This document shows positions 1-21,100 of a DNA stretch of 64,000 bases, piece by piece. The translations under genes were made by a program, and so were the position numbers. The stretch covers positions 16,984,008 through 17,048,007 of the forward strand of contig NC_051089.1 in the NCBI RefSeq assembly GCF_901709675.1. The letters are read 5' to 3'. The stretch comes from Syngnathus acus. Lineage: Eukaryota > Chordata > Actinopteri > Syngnathiformes > Syngnathidae. The notes beneath the pieces were generated by a model, which was given only the letters and a program-made list of their open reading frames with translations, had not been told where the DNA came from and did no database searches. Each line of letters starts with the position of its first letter. Within the stretch, counting starts at the first letter, position 1.

Positions 1-636
1 TTTAATTCATGAATAGAATTTCATTTTATATAAGAGGTCATGCTTAGAATTTCTTTTAGGTTTTAATACATGCATACCTGCAGAATAGAATTCTATTATT
101 TTTTGTAATTGAAATCATGTTCAGTATGTGTCCAGAATCAGCAAAATGGGCCGTGTTGTTACTGTGCAACAGAGATACTATAAAAGTATAAATCATCTCG
201 AAGGAAACCCAACAGTTTCCTGTCTTCAACCAATATGACTAAACATGAAAGTGAAACCTAGTCAGAAGGAAACAGAAAGAAAATAGTACATGATGCAATG
301 GATGCTAGGAATGTCAAATTCTCTTTGACTTCATTACAAGTTTTTACGGCAACACATATTTATAAAGAATCTCTTTCAATTAGCAAATTAAAATACAAAT
401 ATTCTGCTGTGTTGTGTCATAGCATCATCCCACAGTAGGAATAGAATAGAGTGTTAGTCATCTAAAATGTTGTATATGCTTGGAAAGAAACATAAAAATG
501 GGTTCTTCTTTTTAACTGTAGATATACTGAGGAAGATGTCCTTATTTCCCCCAACTCACAATTTGCCACAATAGGGTTAGGATTGAAATGTGCAAAAGTT
601 TATGGGATTCATTGTGTGACTTTGTGTGTTTTTCAG
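1..636. other. Intron/5' flank of PEX16, no exon seen
   Basis: I searched both strands for the missing N-terminal PEX16 exons (the part before the conserved Tyr-Ser-Ala-Ser-Asn-Leu segment) and found none. The first visible PEX16 exon starts in codon phase 1, so a coding exon must lie further left. The stretch is AT-rich and holds no other coding or repeat signal that I recognise. Confidence 0.5.
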
Positions 637-3600
637 TGTATTCTGCTTCCAATCTCCTGGTGCTTTTCAATGACAGCATTCTGCGCAGAGGCCTGAAATG
701 TGCCTTAACTGTGGTGAGCACTCTTAAAGGGATGGTCCAGTTTTTTCACCTTGTAAACTCAATTGAGATATTCTTTGATCAGGAAAAGGAAAACAGTTGT
801 ACAGCGAGTTGTTTGTTTGTTGGTTATGTATTTAATTGAAATCTCTAAGGGTTCATTTGACTCACATTTCTCTTGAAGTCCACCTACTGTACTTCCTCTG
901 CTGCCTATCTGAAAAGAAGGTGCTTTAAGCGGACACACTTGGCTGAATGGTCGGCCTCCAGTGGTTCCAATCTTTTCAAATCCAACGTTTACATTTCGAC
1001 AGGCCGAATTCTGATGGTTGTTCAAGCGCCATCAAAGATGAATTTTGTTTGGAGAGACTGTCTTTAGATCCCAAAACATCCGCTGGGACGATACCCGGGA
1101 GTGTTTGACTCGCGAAAACAGGATCAATTATTCTACTTTTCATAATCCTTACACAAATCAAGTGGATTATGTGCACATGTAGAAAAAAATCTGTTTGTGT
1201 CATAGCCATCATCTTCAAATTTGTTTTCTGTTGTCCAGTCCATCTCACAACAGAGAATACTCACCTGGCTTTCTGTGTTGGAGTATGTGGAGGTGTTCCT
1301 GGAGATGGGTGCCCAAAAGGTGTGCGGTGAAGTTGGCTGCTGGCTCGTCATCGGACTCATTCAAATTTTTAAGTAAATTACTTTTAATCGAATTTTGAGT
1401 CCTGTCAACATGGCAGTTTTTACATTAATGGCTGCGTGATGAGTTGCTGCTCCTCATCGGACTGAATTCTCCTCTCCCATTAATCCCAAAGGGCAGTTTT
1501 TCGCCTTGTGCTTCTTTTGCGGTACAAATCGGGCATCCAGACTTCACCGCCGATTATCCCCCTTGACAGAGGTGCAGAGCTAGGTGACAAAGGTAAGTTG
1601 ATGTCAACTCTGCTCTTTTGTGCTTGACATTTTGACGACATTTATAACCCCCACACCCCCTTGAAAAATATGGTAACATGCATCCGTCACACTTACATAC
1701 AAGCCAATAGGAGGTGACCCAGCGAGATGTCAAAGACAGTTCCTTTTGTGCACAGATGATGGAAGTGTGGAGCAGCAAGACAACAGCTGCTTTGTGGGCC
1801 AGAGGACAGGCCGTGTCATCAGATCACTGGGCAGCGGTGAGCAGTGGTGAAACTTCAAAGACAAAATTGTGTGTCATAAACAGCAAGTAGTTTGCGATAT
1901 GAAGACTAGTTTAGTTTAGTTAGTGTCAAAATTCTTGTCGACAGAGGAGCATATATCAATTTTTGTGTAGTAGCATCAGAGGTTGTTGCTTGGTGCTCAC
2001 TATTTTCCCAACCTGTTGACCTTACTGGCAGTAGCAATTAAGAAGTGCGATGAAAAGGGGAAACGCTACAGGGCTGGCAACATGTGTCATGCTTCATTAT
2101 ATGATTGTTTACTTGATTTTTACAATTAGCTTTATAATTGGATTTACAATTTGCTTTATAATTGGATTTGCATGAAATGAAAAGAACATTTGAATGAGAA
2201 GAATAAATCAGATTCTTTCTGCCACCGTTAAGACGCGATACTGTATGTAGGGGACAATGGAAAGGCAATTTCCAGTCACCTCAGAGGCTGAATGCGGGGA
2301 CTCCGTTACCTTGCTCGTCCACGTCACCACTGTCTTCATCAATCCCAAAGAGGCTGATTGTCGTTTCCTTTGCCATCGAAAGCCAACTTGATAAATACAT
2401 GTTCGACATGCACATGCTCCATTAGTGGATTCCTAAGCGATTATCCGCGTGTGCGGTCAGCAAAAAGTAGGCTTTTCCTCGTTCACCCCCTAACCCCTAA
2501 TTTATCAAGTGAACATCCTGTGCTTATTTACCTACACGAACGTCTATATTGGGAACTGCTCTTGTCCGTTGAAATCATTCTGAGGCTAATTTTCCACTTT
2601 GATACTTTTTTATGATGTGGTAGCTCCCTCCGCACAGCCTCTGCAGTGGGGAGCAGCAGCCAGTGAGAAAAAGAGAAGTCGCAACTTGAAGGAAGAGAAG
2701 CTCCACAGCAAACCAACACCCTTGAGGCTACAGGAGACCGTCGCTGAAACTGTGTACATCAGTCGACCTCTTGTGCACTGTATCCTTCCCAGCTTTGTAA
2801 TTTGGTTTTGATTTGAATTATTTTTTTTTTTCGGGTGGGGGGGGGGGGTATGCTTGGGGGTTCTCTGTTTGGTGTGCAACACAAATATACAGTGCAGTAT
2901 GAGTTGGTGGCATATGGCGCCTAGGCATTGAGTTTGACAGCCCAAATTTTAATTGACCTTAGTAGATGAGTACGAATGACCATCTGTCCAAATTGAGTGC
3001 CTGACGACCAGTCGGTGATGATAGGCTTCAGCTCATTCGTGCTGCTATTGAGAAGAAGCGCTATAGAAAATGATTTCCCACCATTCCGTTTACCTGCTTA
3101 TTCCCTAACCCGAGCATTAATTGTGTTGACCACTTGGTGGCAACAAACTGCAAGCCCACTTGTTAAAGGAATAAAATATTTGTTTGTCAGAACAGTAAAA
3201 ATGTGGAATGCAGAAATGATGACGTCAGTGTGCTGGCCTTATATCTTTACATTTGCTGTTAAATCCAGATTAACAGTGAAGATGCGCTAAATTTTGGAGA
3301 AAAGATGTCTTATCCTTGTGTAATTTGGGGTCCTTCAAAAAAATAAAAAAAGATAGTGGGGTCCTTCACTGAAGATTTGATACATTTGGACAAAAAGGAC
3401 ACCAAAGCTCATCATTTAGAACACATTTGATTGTCTTATTGAAGCTCTAATTAGATGGTTCCCCTTAACGTGCACTTTTTGACTGCAGTGCTCAGCCTTG
3501 GACTGTGTGGAAAGCAGTCCTGGAAGCCATGGCTTGTCTCTGCAGGTCTGGAGCTTTCCAGGTTTGTAAAATGACTCTGATGTACTATGGTGTTATTTTT

Positions 3601-4844
3601 AGAGCTGGTGTCAGGTATGATGATCTGAGGTTGATTTGGGAACAGAGAGGCGTGTATAGAGTAAACAGATTTTACATACAGCATGTTTTGTTTTTTCTCG
3701 CTCTTTTAACATCTTTAGAACAGTACACAGAAAATGTATTGCCTCTTTTTTTTGTCAATTTTCCTGTCTAGCTTTGCAGTTCTCCGTGGGAGAATTTTTG
3801 ATAACAGATGGGAGAGGGAAGAGATGAGGAGAAGAACCTTTCTTTTACTCTACTACCTTGTCCGTTCCCCATTTTATGACCGATATTCAGAGTGAGTATG
3901 TTCGAAGGCCACCAAGCACATGTTCTTTTCTTCCGAATCGTATCAGATATTGGTAATTTAAATTGCCACACAAACGTAAATGCAACAATCTGAGACCATT
4001 CTGTCTTGAGAGAGACCTGTGATGTAATAATTGTGTACCATCATGTAATATTTAAAAATATTGTACTTTTGTTTTCATTTATAAAAAACGCATATTGTAC
4101 AACCAAATCACATTTAAGTGTTCGTTCTGATTAAGCTGATGTGTGACAACAGATTCATTTGGATTTCATTGGGAAACTTAACTAGTGTCGGAGAAATTTG
4201 CCAAAATTCCTGCCAATATTGATTTGAACTACTTTGATGGTATGAGTTTATGCTTGGAAAAAGTGCAATTTGTTACTAATATCACTTTGCAACTATTGGG
4301 CTTTTTCCATCTATCAGCTCCTGAATGTATACTTAAGTCAGATACACTAATTGGTTATGACTGTCCTCAGTGATAAAGTCCCAGTTGAATTATATGTTTG
4401 GAGTAAAATCATTTTACATTTTTGCAGAGAAAAGATTCTTTTCTTGCTGGGACTTCTGGCCAAGCATGTTCCAGGAATAGGCCTCATAGCACGTAAGTAC
4501 TCCTGACTAAGGTGTTAAACTTTTAAATCATTTCCTATTTTGGTTGTACGGTCATTATTTGCAGAGGTGGGCATCATACTCCATCCCTGAGTTTCCCTCC
4601 CTATTTCAGCTTTGCCCAGTCGGCTGGAAACTCACCTCTGGTTATTTGAAAGAAAAAAAAAAACTAATTCTAAACGAATGGTCACCAGGTCTAGTAACTT
4701 AGTTAACAATGTTAAGATTGTTTTTTAAGTCAATGTTCTGGTTGTTTTAATTTTTGTCATATTGTCCCACAAATTGTTTTTTCAGGGCCACTCATGGATT
4801 ATTTGCCCAGCTGGCAGAAGATCTACTTCTACAATTGGGGCTGA
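637..4844 (+). CDS. pex16: Peroxisomal membrane biogenesis protein PEX16, 5'-partial, nine exons
   Basis: PEX16 is an integral peroxisomal/ER membrane protein that acts with PEX3 and PEX19 to insert peroxisomal membrane proteins. Exons read 637-713, 1239-1372, 1492-1592, 1756-1836, 2624-2779, 3489-3561, 3772-3891, 4428-4492 and 4786-4844; all phases join and give 287 residues to a TGA stop. Family landmarks are [12 protein letters not shown] (first exon), [18 protein letters not shown] (second), [13 protein letters not shown] (third), [17 protein letters not shown] (fifth), [19 protein letters not shown] (seventh) and the C-terminus [18 protein letters not shown], which ends in Trp-Gly as in the human protein. 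The family is about 336 residues long, so roughly the first 50 are encoded left of the window. In the seventh exon the acceptor is the AG at 3770-3771; the later AG would break the frame. The gene is convergent with ARFGAP2. Identification is from remembered family sequence. Confidence 0.95.
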
Positions 4845-4934
4845 AACAGAAAAACTGATTGTAGTTGGAAGGAGCCATAAATCTGGGCTGTACAGTAGTA
4901 GTTGCCACAGCCCCGTAGGGAGAAGTCCATCTAA

Positions 4935-4940
4935 AATAAA
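4935..4940 (+). terminator. PEX16 polyadenylation signal (AATAAA)
   Basis: A canonical AATAAA lies about 90 bases after the PEX16 stop codon, followed by T/GT-rich sequence. Position and orientation fit the cleavage signal; the site itself is inferred. Confidence 0.65.
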
Positions 4941-5849
4941 CATTTTGTAACATGTCAGTTTCTCGTCTAGCTACTTGTCATGTGATATTTGCAGTCAAGC
5001 ATAGAAGGCACTTGAGTGAGAAACACTTGAAAAACCAAAAGAAATCTCCCTTTGTTAAAATTTTACAATCACAAACTGATTTGATGCAGGGGAGATGTGT
5101 TGTATGGCGGCGGTTGATGTAACCAGAAGGTGCATATCAGTTTCAAAAGTGGATTTGGAGCTGGTATACTGTCAAAAACTGCCTATTTCCTAATTCTTTA
5201 GTTCATACCTTGTGAAGCAATCTAATGACCTCATTGTACCAGTCTGTTCACTAGCTCTGAAAGTACACCCATTTGAAACATTTCTCGCGATCAGTTACTA
5301 AGACGTTTTGTGAATAAAGTTTTATGATCCAAGATTCTTTGCAGCTCAACAAATAACAAAAAAAAAGAGGATATCAGACTTTTAATGATCAGACAGAAAT
5401 GTACAAGTCCAAGCTCATAGATTCTGGAGATAGGCGGCATTCAGTGCTTTGTGAAAATGACAAACACTTTGCCTGAACACTGAACATTGTTGAATTCAAT
5501 GTGATGCTAAAAATATACCGTTGCACCTTTTATTTAGTATCACAATGACAAAATAAGACAAAACATAGATGTATTTGATAATATTAATCAGAAACCAAAG
5601 AAAATATAGAATTAACTGACAAATATTGAAAATCTAAGACTCAAAAATGTTCAACTGTAGATACAACTCTTGCTTCAGATACACTACAACCACACATGGT
5701 TTTCTTTATGGAAATATTAACTCAAATGTTGAGAGAGCAAATTACTGACTCACTCCAACAACAGTCTCTCAACAGGTAGGGAGTGAGAAGGAAGATTTTC
5801 TTTCTTCATGCAATGCTTTCAGCTTCACTTCTCTCTCTCTCGTTTCCTC

Positions 5850-6992
5850 TAGGGATGGGTACCGCACATTGTACTTTTTTTTTTTTTGGGAGGGTATGGA
5901 TTATTTTGCGTCAGTACTATCGAGCACCGATTCATATGAAATCCAACGGTAGCAATTTAGTTATAATTGTAGGGGAGTAGAAGAGTTGGCGATTTTTCCA
6001 TGGCACAACTGAACGCAGAAGTGTACCAACACCAGCGTAATGACGTCACCCACTCACACAGGATTTCCACGGACTAATATATTAATGGACTAACGTGACG
6101 TTTACTTGCCATCGAGAGAGGTTTAGCCACCAGTTGCCATCTTACACTGCCAATCGCTATTTTAGGTTATTTTCTGTCTGTATGGTTAATTGGTTGTATC
6201 TATGGGAGAAGTGCTACATGTACATTTCACCTGTAAAAATGTAATTGTACAATTTTTCTTAAGGTATATCGTTCTACTCAAAGGTTTCTCGGCATGCTGT
6301 CAGAATCTTCAACACTGAAATGAAGGTAAAGCCCATCAGGACAAAATTTGCAGAGAAATGTAATCATACAGTCAGTCACAATTCATGATTCTGAGGTATC
6401 CAATGGCCGATGCAAACATTTGAGATTCTTTTTTTCCCCATAAAAAGATCCTAGCATAAAACTGACATTGTCAGTAACAGTGGGGCTGGGAATGTAAGAT
6501 GGCTGTCCTCTGGGGCCTATTGATAGTCCATTCATATACAAGTCTAGGAGGATTTCACACACGCTAAAAATACCTTTCTGGGTTTGGAAGCGAGCGGGAC
6601 CCCTACTCCTCTTTGATCTCCCATCCTTTTCCAACTGTCATTTTTTTGGCTCTATTTCAGTTAAACAACTGCACAAGAAACAAAGATAACACTAATACAA
6701 TTATTTGTTTCAGTCCTTGTTTAAATTGCTTCCTTGTATTGTTTATTGTAAAGAACTTTGCTTCACACTATATTTTGTGATATCAATTTGTGCATTTTAT
6801 GATCTCACTTGTTTTTATTATTTACACTAAATGTTATCTCTTTACTGTTACTTCATCTTCTTTGGCTCATCTGTTTTAAATTCCTATTTTATGTGTCAAA
6901 TTTTATATTGATTTTTTAAAAATCTGACGTCATTCACCAGGTACCAAGAACCTGAACAAAACCTGTTCAAATATGAACGGTACCCATCCCTA
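5850..6992. mobile_element. hAT-type DNA transposon, non-autonomous, 1.14 kb
   Basis: Perfect 15-base terminal inverted repeats: TAGGGATGGGTACCG at the left and its complement at the right end. Flanks GTTTCCTC (5842-5849) and GTTTCATC (6993-7000) are an 8-bp target-site duplication with one mismatch, the length typical of hAT elements. I see no transposase reading frame inside. It lies in the short gap between convergent PEX16 and ARFGAP2 and begins 92 bases beyond the ARFGAP2 stop codon, so it probably forms part of the ARFGAP2 3' UTR. Confidence 0.85.
6742..6747 (-). terminator. Candidate ARFGAP2 polyadenylation signal inside hAT element
   Basis: TTTATT on the plus strand reads AATAAA on the minus strand, 338 bases beyond the ARFGAP2 stop. 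A second copy lies at 6814-6819. Both are inside the 5850-6992 hAT element. I see no AATAAA between the stop codon and the element border. Confidence 0.45.
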
Positions 6993-7084
6993 GTTTCATC
7001 CCTGGCCAAATGCACCTGTCAAACGGGGCCAGTTGTCTGCCTTGTAGTTCTTGCTGCCCCCAGCTGCCAGTCTCTTCAGGCTGC

Positions 7085-16510
<9,426 letters not shown>

Positions 16511-16514
16511 CTTG

Positions 16515-18138
16515 CCACTCGACAGTTTCCACACGATGACGTAACTACGGGAAATCATGTGCCTCAAACGGGACGAAGCGATAGTTACCGTAAAACTGCC
16601 TCAAGAGCAATGACGTGTAGCCCTAAGGCTATTTTCGGCCAATTTTCCAACGATGGAGCACTACCATGGCTTTGGGGCGGCATTAAACACTTTGGACATG
16701 AGCAAACTTGGATATCAGTAATACCTGTCAAGTCATTATTTGGTTTACAATCATTAGATGTGTTATGTGTTTCACAATTAGCATAGAGCCCTTATTAAAA
16801 TTGCACACTCATTTAGCTAAATCTGTGAGGAAATTAAGGCTGTAAACAATTCAGTGATATGGTCAAATGACTTCAGATATAAAGGTTCATTCCAAACATA
16901 TTCAACAGGATTCTCACTTCATTTATTATTTAAAAATAGATGCGTATATCAATATGATCACAGATTGTTTGGGATTTTGTATAATAGTGAAGATCTCTGC
17001 CGTGAGGTTGTTTGATGCTTAAAGTCGTCATCCTGCCACAATCGGAGTGCTGGAGGCATATTGCAGAGCACCTTTGTTATGCATATTACTTACAAACTTA
17101 TCATGTAATTGCCAACAGAAAATCAGTTGCTCCTAAAGGGAAATGTGCTTTCGGCAGTTTGCTAACATATTTGATTGAGGCTGCGTTAGACTTATATATA
17201 ATCACATCAATATAATTTTCAGTAGTAGTGAAGCTCGTGTAGTCGCATGATGGGCGGTAAGGAATGTGCAGGCACCTGCATGAACTTATTTGCTACAAAG
17301 TATTGTGGAACAGGATGTCCAGACAGGGAGGACATCTCGAGAGGAACGCGAATAACAACTCGGCTTGGTGGTCCAGACCCAACCGCCCACAACTGAGACC
17401 AGACACCTGCGCTGAGCAGCGGAAAAACACCCAAACGAGGAGGAGATGACCATCGACCAATCACCACACAATATTTTGCACACTTGAATATTCATATTGT
17501 GTTTCCTTAAAACTGGGCAACCCGGAAGAATATGTTGTCTCTTGATGGTCACAAGAACACACGAGCTTTAGTGTGTGAGGGACCCGGGGGACCCAGGCGC
17601 CTATATTAGCTTGCTTTGTCAGGATTAAACAATTGGTGAATTTGGCCTAATTGATCTACTGGTCTTCTCTTTGACAGAACGAACTCGCAAAATTGTTAGG
17701 TGTACCAGTGTGTGGATTAGGACATAACGACTCATGTGTTAAGTGTTGATCGTAATTTGGAGTCAGATCAATAACTAAAATCCGTAGCCTAACACTCCTC
17801 ATTTGTATAAATGTCTGAAACATTCAACTTCAAAATGTATTTCACATGCTAGTGCTAACATGGGTTTAGCATCCATCCTTCATCTTTCTAGAGAATGAAA
17901 CAATAAATTGGCTAAGTAGACTCATACTCCAGGTCAATTCATGTTACTATTGCTTCCTGCACACCTGAACCAAAGTTCAGGTTAGAATTCCAAAACGGGA
18001 TTAAGAATGGCATGTTAGGGGAGATGGAAAAAACATTTCAATTGGTATCTGGTTCAACCTGTTGGGTGGATTCCAAAGGAAACGCCTCTTCAGAGCTTTT
18101 AAACTGACTGAGCAAGCTTTGAACTGATTCTTCGCATC
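16515..18138. other. Divergent intergenic region, ARFGAP2 / ZP-domain gene
   Basis: This 1.6-kb gap separates the divergently read starts of ARFGAP2 (-) and the ZP-domain gene (+) and must hold both promoters. I see no clear TATA box, no long repeat and no convincing coding frame. Confidence 0.4.
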
Positions 18139-21100
18139 ATGGCAGTGGGTGTCCTACTCCTGATGCTAATAGTAGGACTGGGGTTAACTTTATCTGAAGA
18201 TTTTCTTGGGGATAGCATTAGTTTTATTGAGCCACACAAGGACCCTGATGGAAATATTAAGGTAATGTACTCCACTTTATGCTAATGTTATGGTTCATGT
18301 CTTCTGATTTAAGGTTGTGTGACATGTGGTAATTGATAAATAGCGCCGTTTTGGTAAATCAGGAGTTCAGTTATGTTGCTAAGATAAACTAAGCTTTGTG
18401 AGTTTAAGGCAACAATGGGCAATAAATGGGCAAGTCTGAGTGAGCAATTTCTCCTAGTGTTTTTTTGGGTTCTCTCCGAGTATTCCTGCCACCCCTAAGA
18501 TTTCAACAATGCCGATGTAAAGTTGATCTATTCTTAATATCCCATACAGTGGATATATGTAATAAGACACACACCTGCTCAAATGACAGGTATGTGTGGT
18601 TTAAAAAGAGACCTGGATGAATTATTTAAACCTTTTTGATATGCCATCCCATGATTATATTGTATTTTAATTTAGAAAAATGAATAATCTTACATGGATT
18701 TCATTTAACATAAATGAGCAGCTTTTTTTTAAAAAAAGGACATTCGAGGCAAGGCAAGGCAACTTTAGTTACAAAGCACATTTCATACACAAGGCAATTC
18801 AGTGTGCTTCACACAAGCAGACACTGCTGCAAGCATTTACAAACAACAGTTAACAACATTCAGAAGGAAAGAATAAATAAGTAGCAGCTTACAAAAAATA
18901 TTAAAAGGGCATATATTAACAACATTAAAATACATTAACAAGAACATTTAAAAACAAAAAGAGTAGGTTTCTAAAATAAAAATAAATATTAAAAGATGTT
19001 TAGAAGGCAATCAAATGTATGAGGGAACAAGTTAATTTTTAGCCTAGATTGAAAAACATTTACTTTCAGAGCTGACTTCACTTCTGATGGCAACTTGTTC
19101 CATTTGCATGCAGCTTATTCCATTTGTGTACAACATAACTAAATGCAGCTTCATGTTTCATGTCAAGATTTTATCACAAGTACTACTTTTAAATGTACTG
19201 CTTATTGATCTAGTGCCTTGACGGTATTTTTACTGGTATATTTTTGTTTATAAAAACACCAAAACAAAAATATTAGAACTCACACTGCTCAGAATGCAAC
19301 TACAACATTAATGTAAAATAAATAAAAAACAATCATTGGAGAAAATAAACTATGTTAATACTGCAGCGCTATTTTCAATCGGCATTTCTTTAAGGATTAA
19401 AGATGGGAAAATTTTATCACAACTACTACTTTTAAATGTACTGCTTATCGATCTAGTGCCTTGACGGTATTTTTACTGGTATATTTTTGTTTATAAAAAC
19501 ATCAAACACTGCTTTTTTTTTTTTAATAAATGCAAATACAACATTAATGTAATTTGTAAAATAAATAAACAATAATTGAGATAAAAATAAACTATTTGAA
19601 CGAATTAGTCTGATACATTCATTAATTACTACATTAATCACTCTGATTATGCAACTGCAACATTAATGTAAAATAAAGAACAATCATTGAGAGAAAAAAA
19701 CTATTTCAACAAATTACTCTGATACATTACTACATTAGCCACAGATTATATAAACAATTATTTAGGACATCAGCATCAAGCCTGAAACATACTGTTGGAC
19801 TGCAAAAAACACTGTGAGGTGAAATGCACATTTTGTCTGTTTCTTAATTGCACTCCTCCCTGACATTTTCATGACTGACTGCATTCGTGACAACATGAAT
19901 TGAGTAGCGACAGTTGCAACGTCATCCTTTGGCCTGTGTCCAAATTCACAGGCTGGTGTCCCCTGAAGGCTGGCTGCATTTTTGTCTGCAAGGCGTCACT
20001 TCCAGTGAAACTCGATCATAATTGGTTTTCAAATACACACAACCTGTCCAAATTAGCCAGGATTTTTGCAGTTGCGCTGGAACTGACGTCACACAGCCAA
20101 AAATGTGGCAGAAATGCTTTTTCAACTGCATTGAACAGACTACATTGTTGGTAAAAATGTTTTTGAGAATTTTTTTTATCTTGGTCTCTTTTTATTTCAC
20201 AAGAACGGGGCATTTAAGCTGGGATGGTGGAGTGTAGACATTTTATATCTACTGTAGGTCTGCATACGAGAGCGTGACTCCATATGTCAGTCCTGTGACT
20301 GTGAGACAATAAATCAAGTGTGTACAGTACTTCTTACCTCAAGTCAGGTAGGATAGTGTGCAGCGTTCATGTTACCCAGACCAGGATAAGCACTAAAGAT
20401 GGATAAATGGAAGAATTGAGCAATTTATCAGTACCAAATCTAGTCCATATTCAAGTTTTCGTTAAGGCTCGACAAACAGAACCTGACAAAAATTGTGTAC
20501 AAACAGCAACAGGCTTAAGTTCTAACATTCATGCTGTCACTCTAGGTGGCCTTCCATCACAGACAGAATGGCAAAAACAACTGTGTTCAACCATCAACAT
20601 TTACATGTGAGGTGTGTGCAAGCGTCATCAACAGTCTTGTCATGCAAACAGACCAGGACAACACAGGCCGGGGCAGGTGGTGTCAGTCTGACAGACTTGT
20701 ATTGGCAAACGTCTTATTGAATGCTTCCCATATTTCACTGAGGTACATGCCCCAAGGCTTTCAGATTCGTGATCATTTGTGATGGCCTGTCAGCCCCCTC
20801 CCCCATTTTACATTGACATAAATTACATGAAATATCTTAAATCAGGGGTTTTCAACTGGTTTTGTCCAAGGGACCACCATTACAATCAAGAAGCCACTCG
20901 GGGACCACTGCTTTGGCGTAATATTATTTTGCACCGAAGAAGAATAGATCTGGGGTGGCTCGGTGGCGCACTGGTTAGCACGTCCGCAGTCACGGTTTGG
21001 AGGTTGTGGGTTCGATTCCACCTCTGGCCCTCCCTGTGTGGAGTTTGCATATTCTCCTGTGTGGGTTTTCTCCCACATCACAAAAACATGCTTGGTAGGC

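Noticed and set aside
4564-4645. Possible short foldback (AGAGGTGGG ... CTCACCTCT) resembling sequence near 22047
   Set aside because: The two stretches share only about 60 imperfect bases and no target duplication is visible, so I could not call an element.
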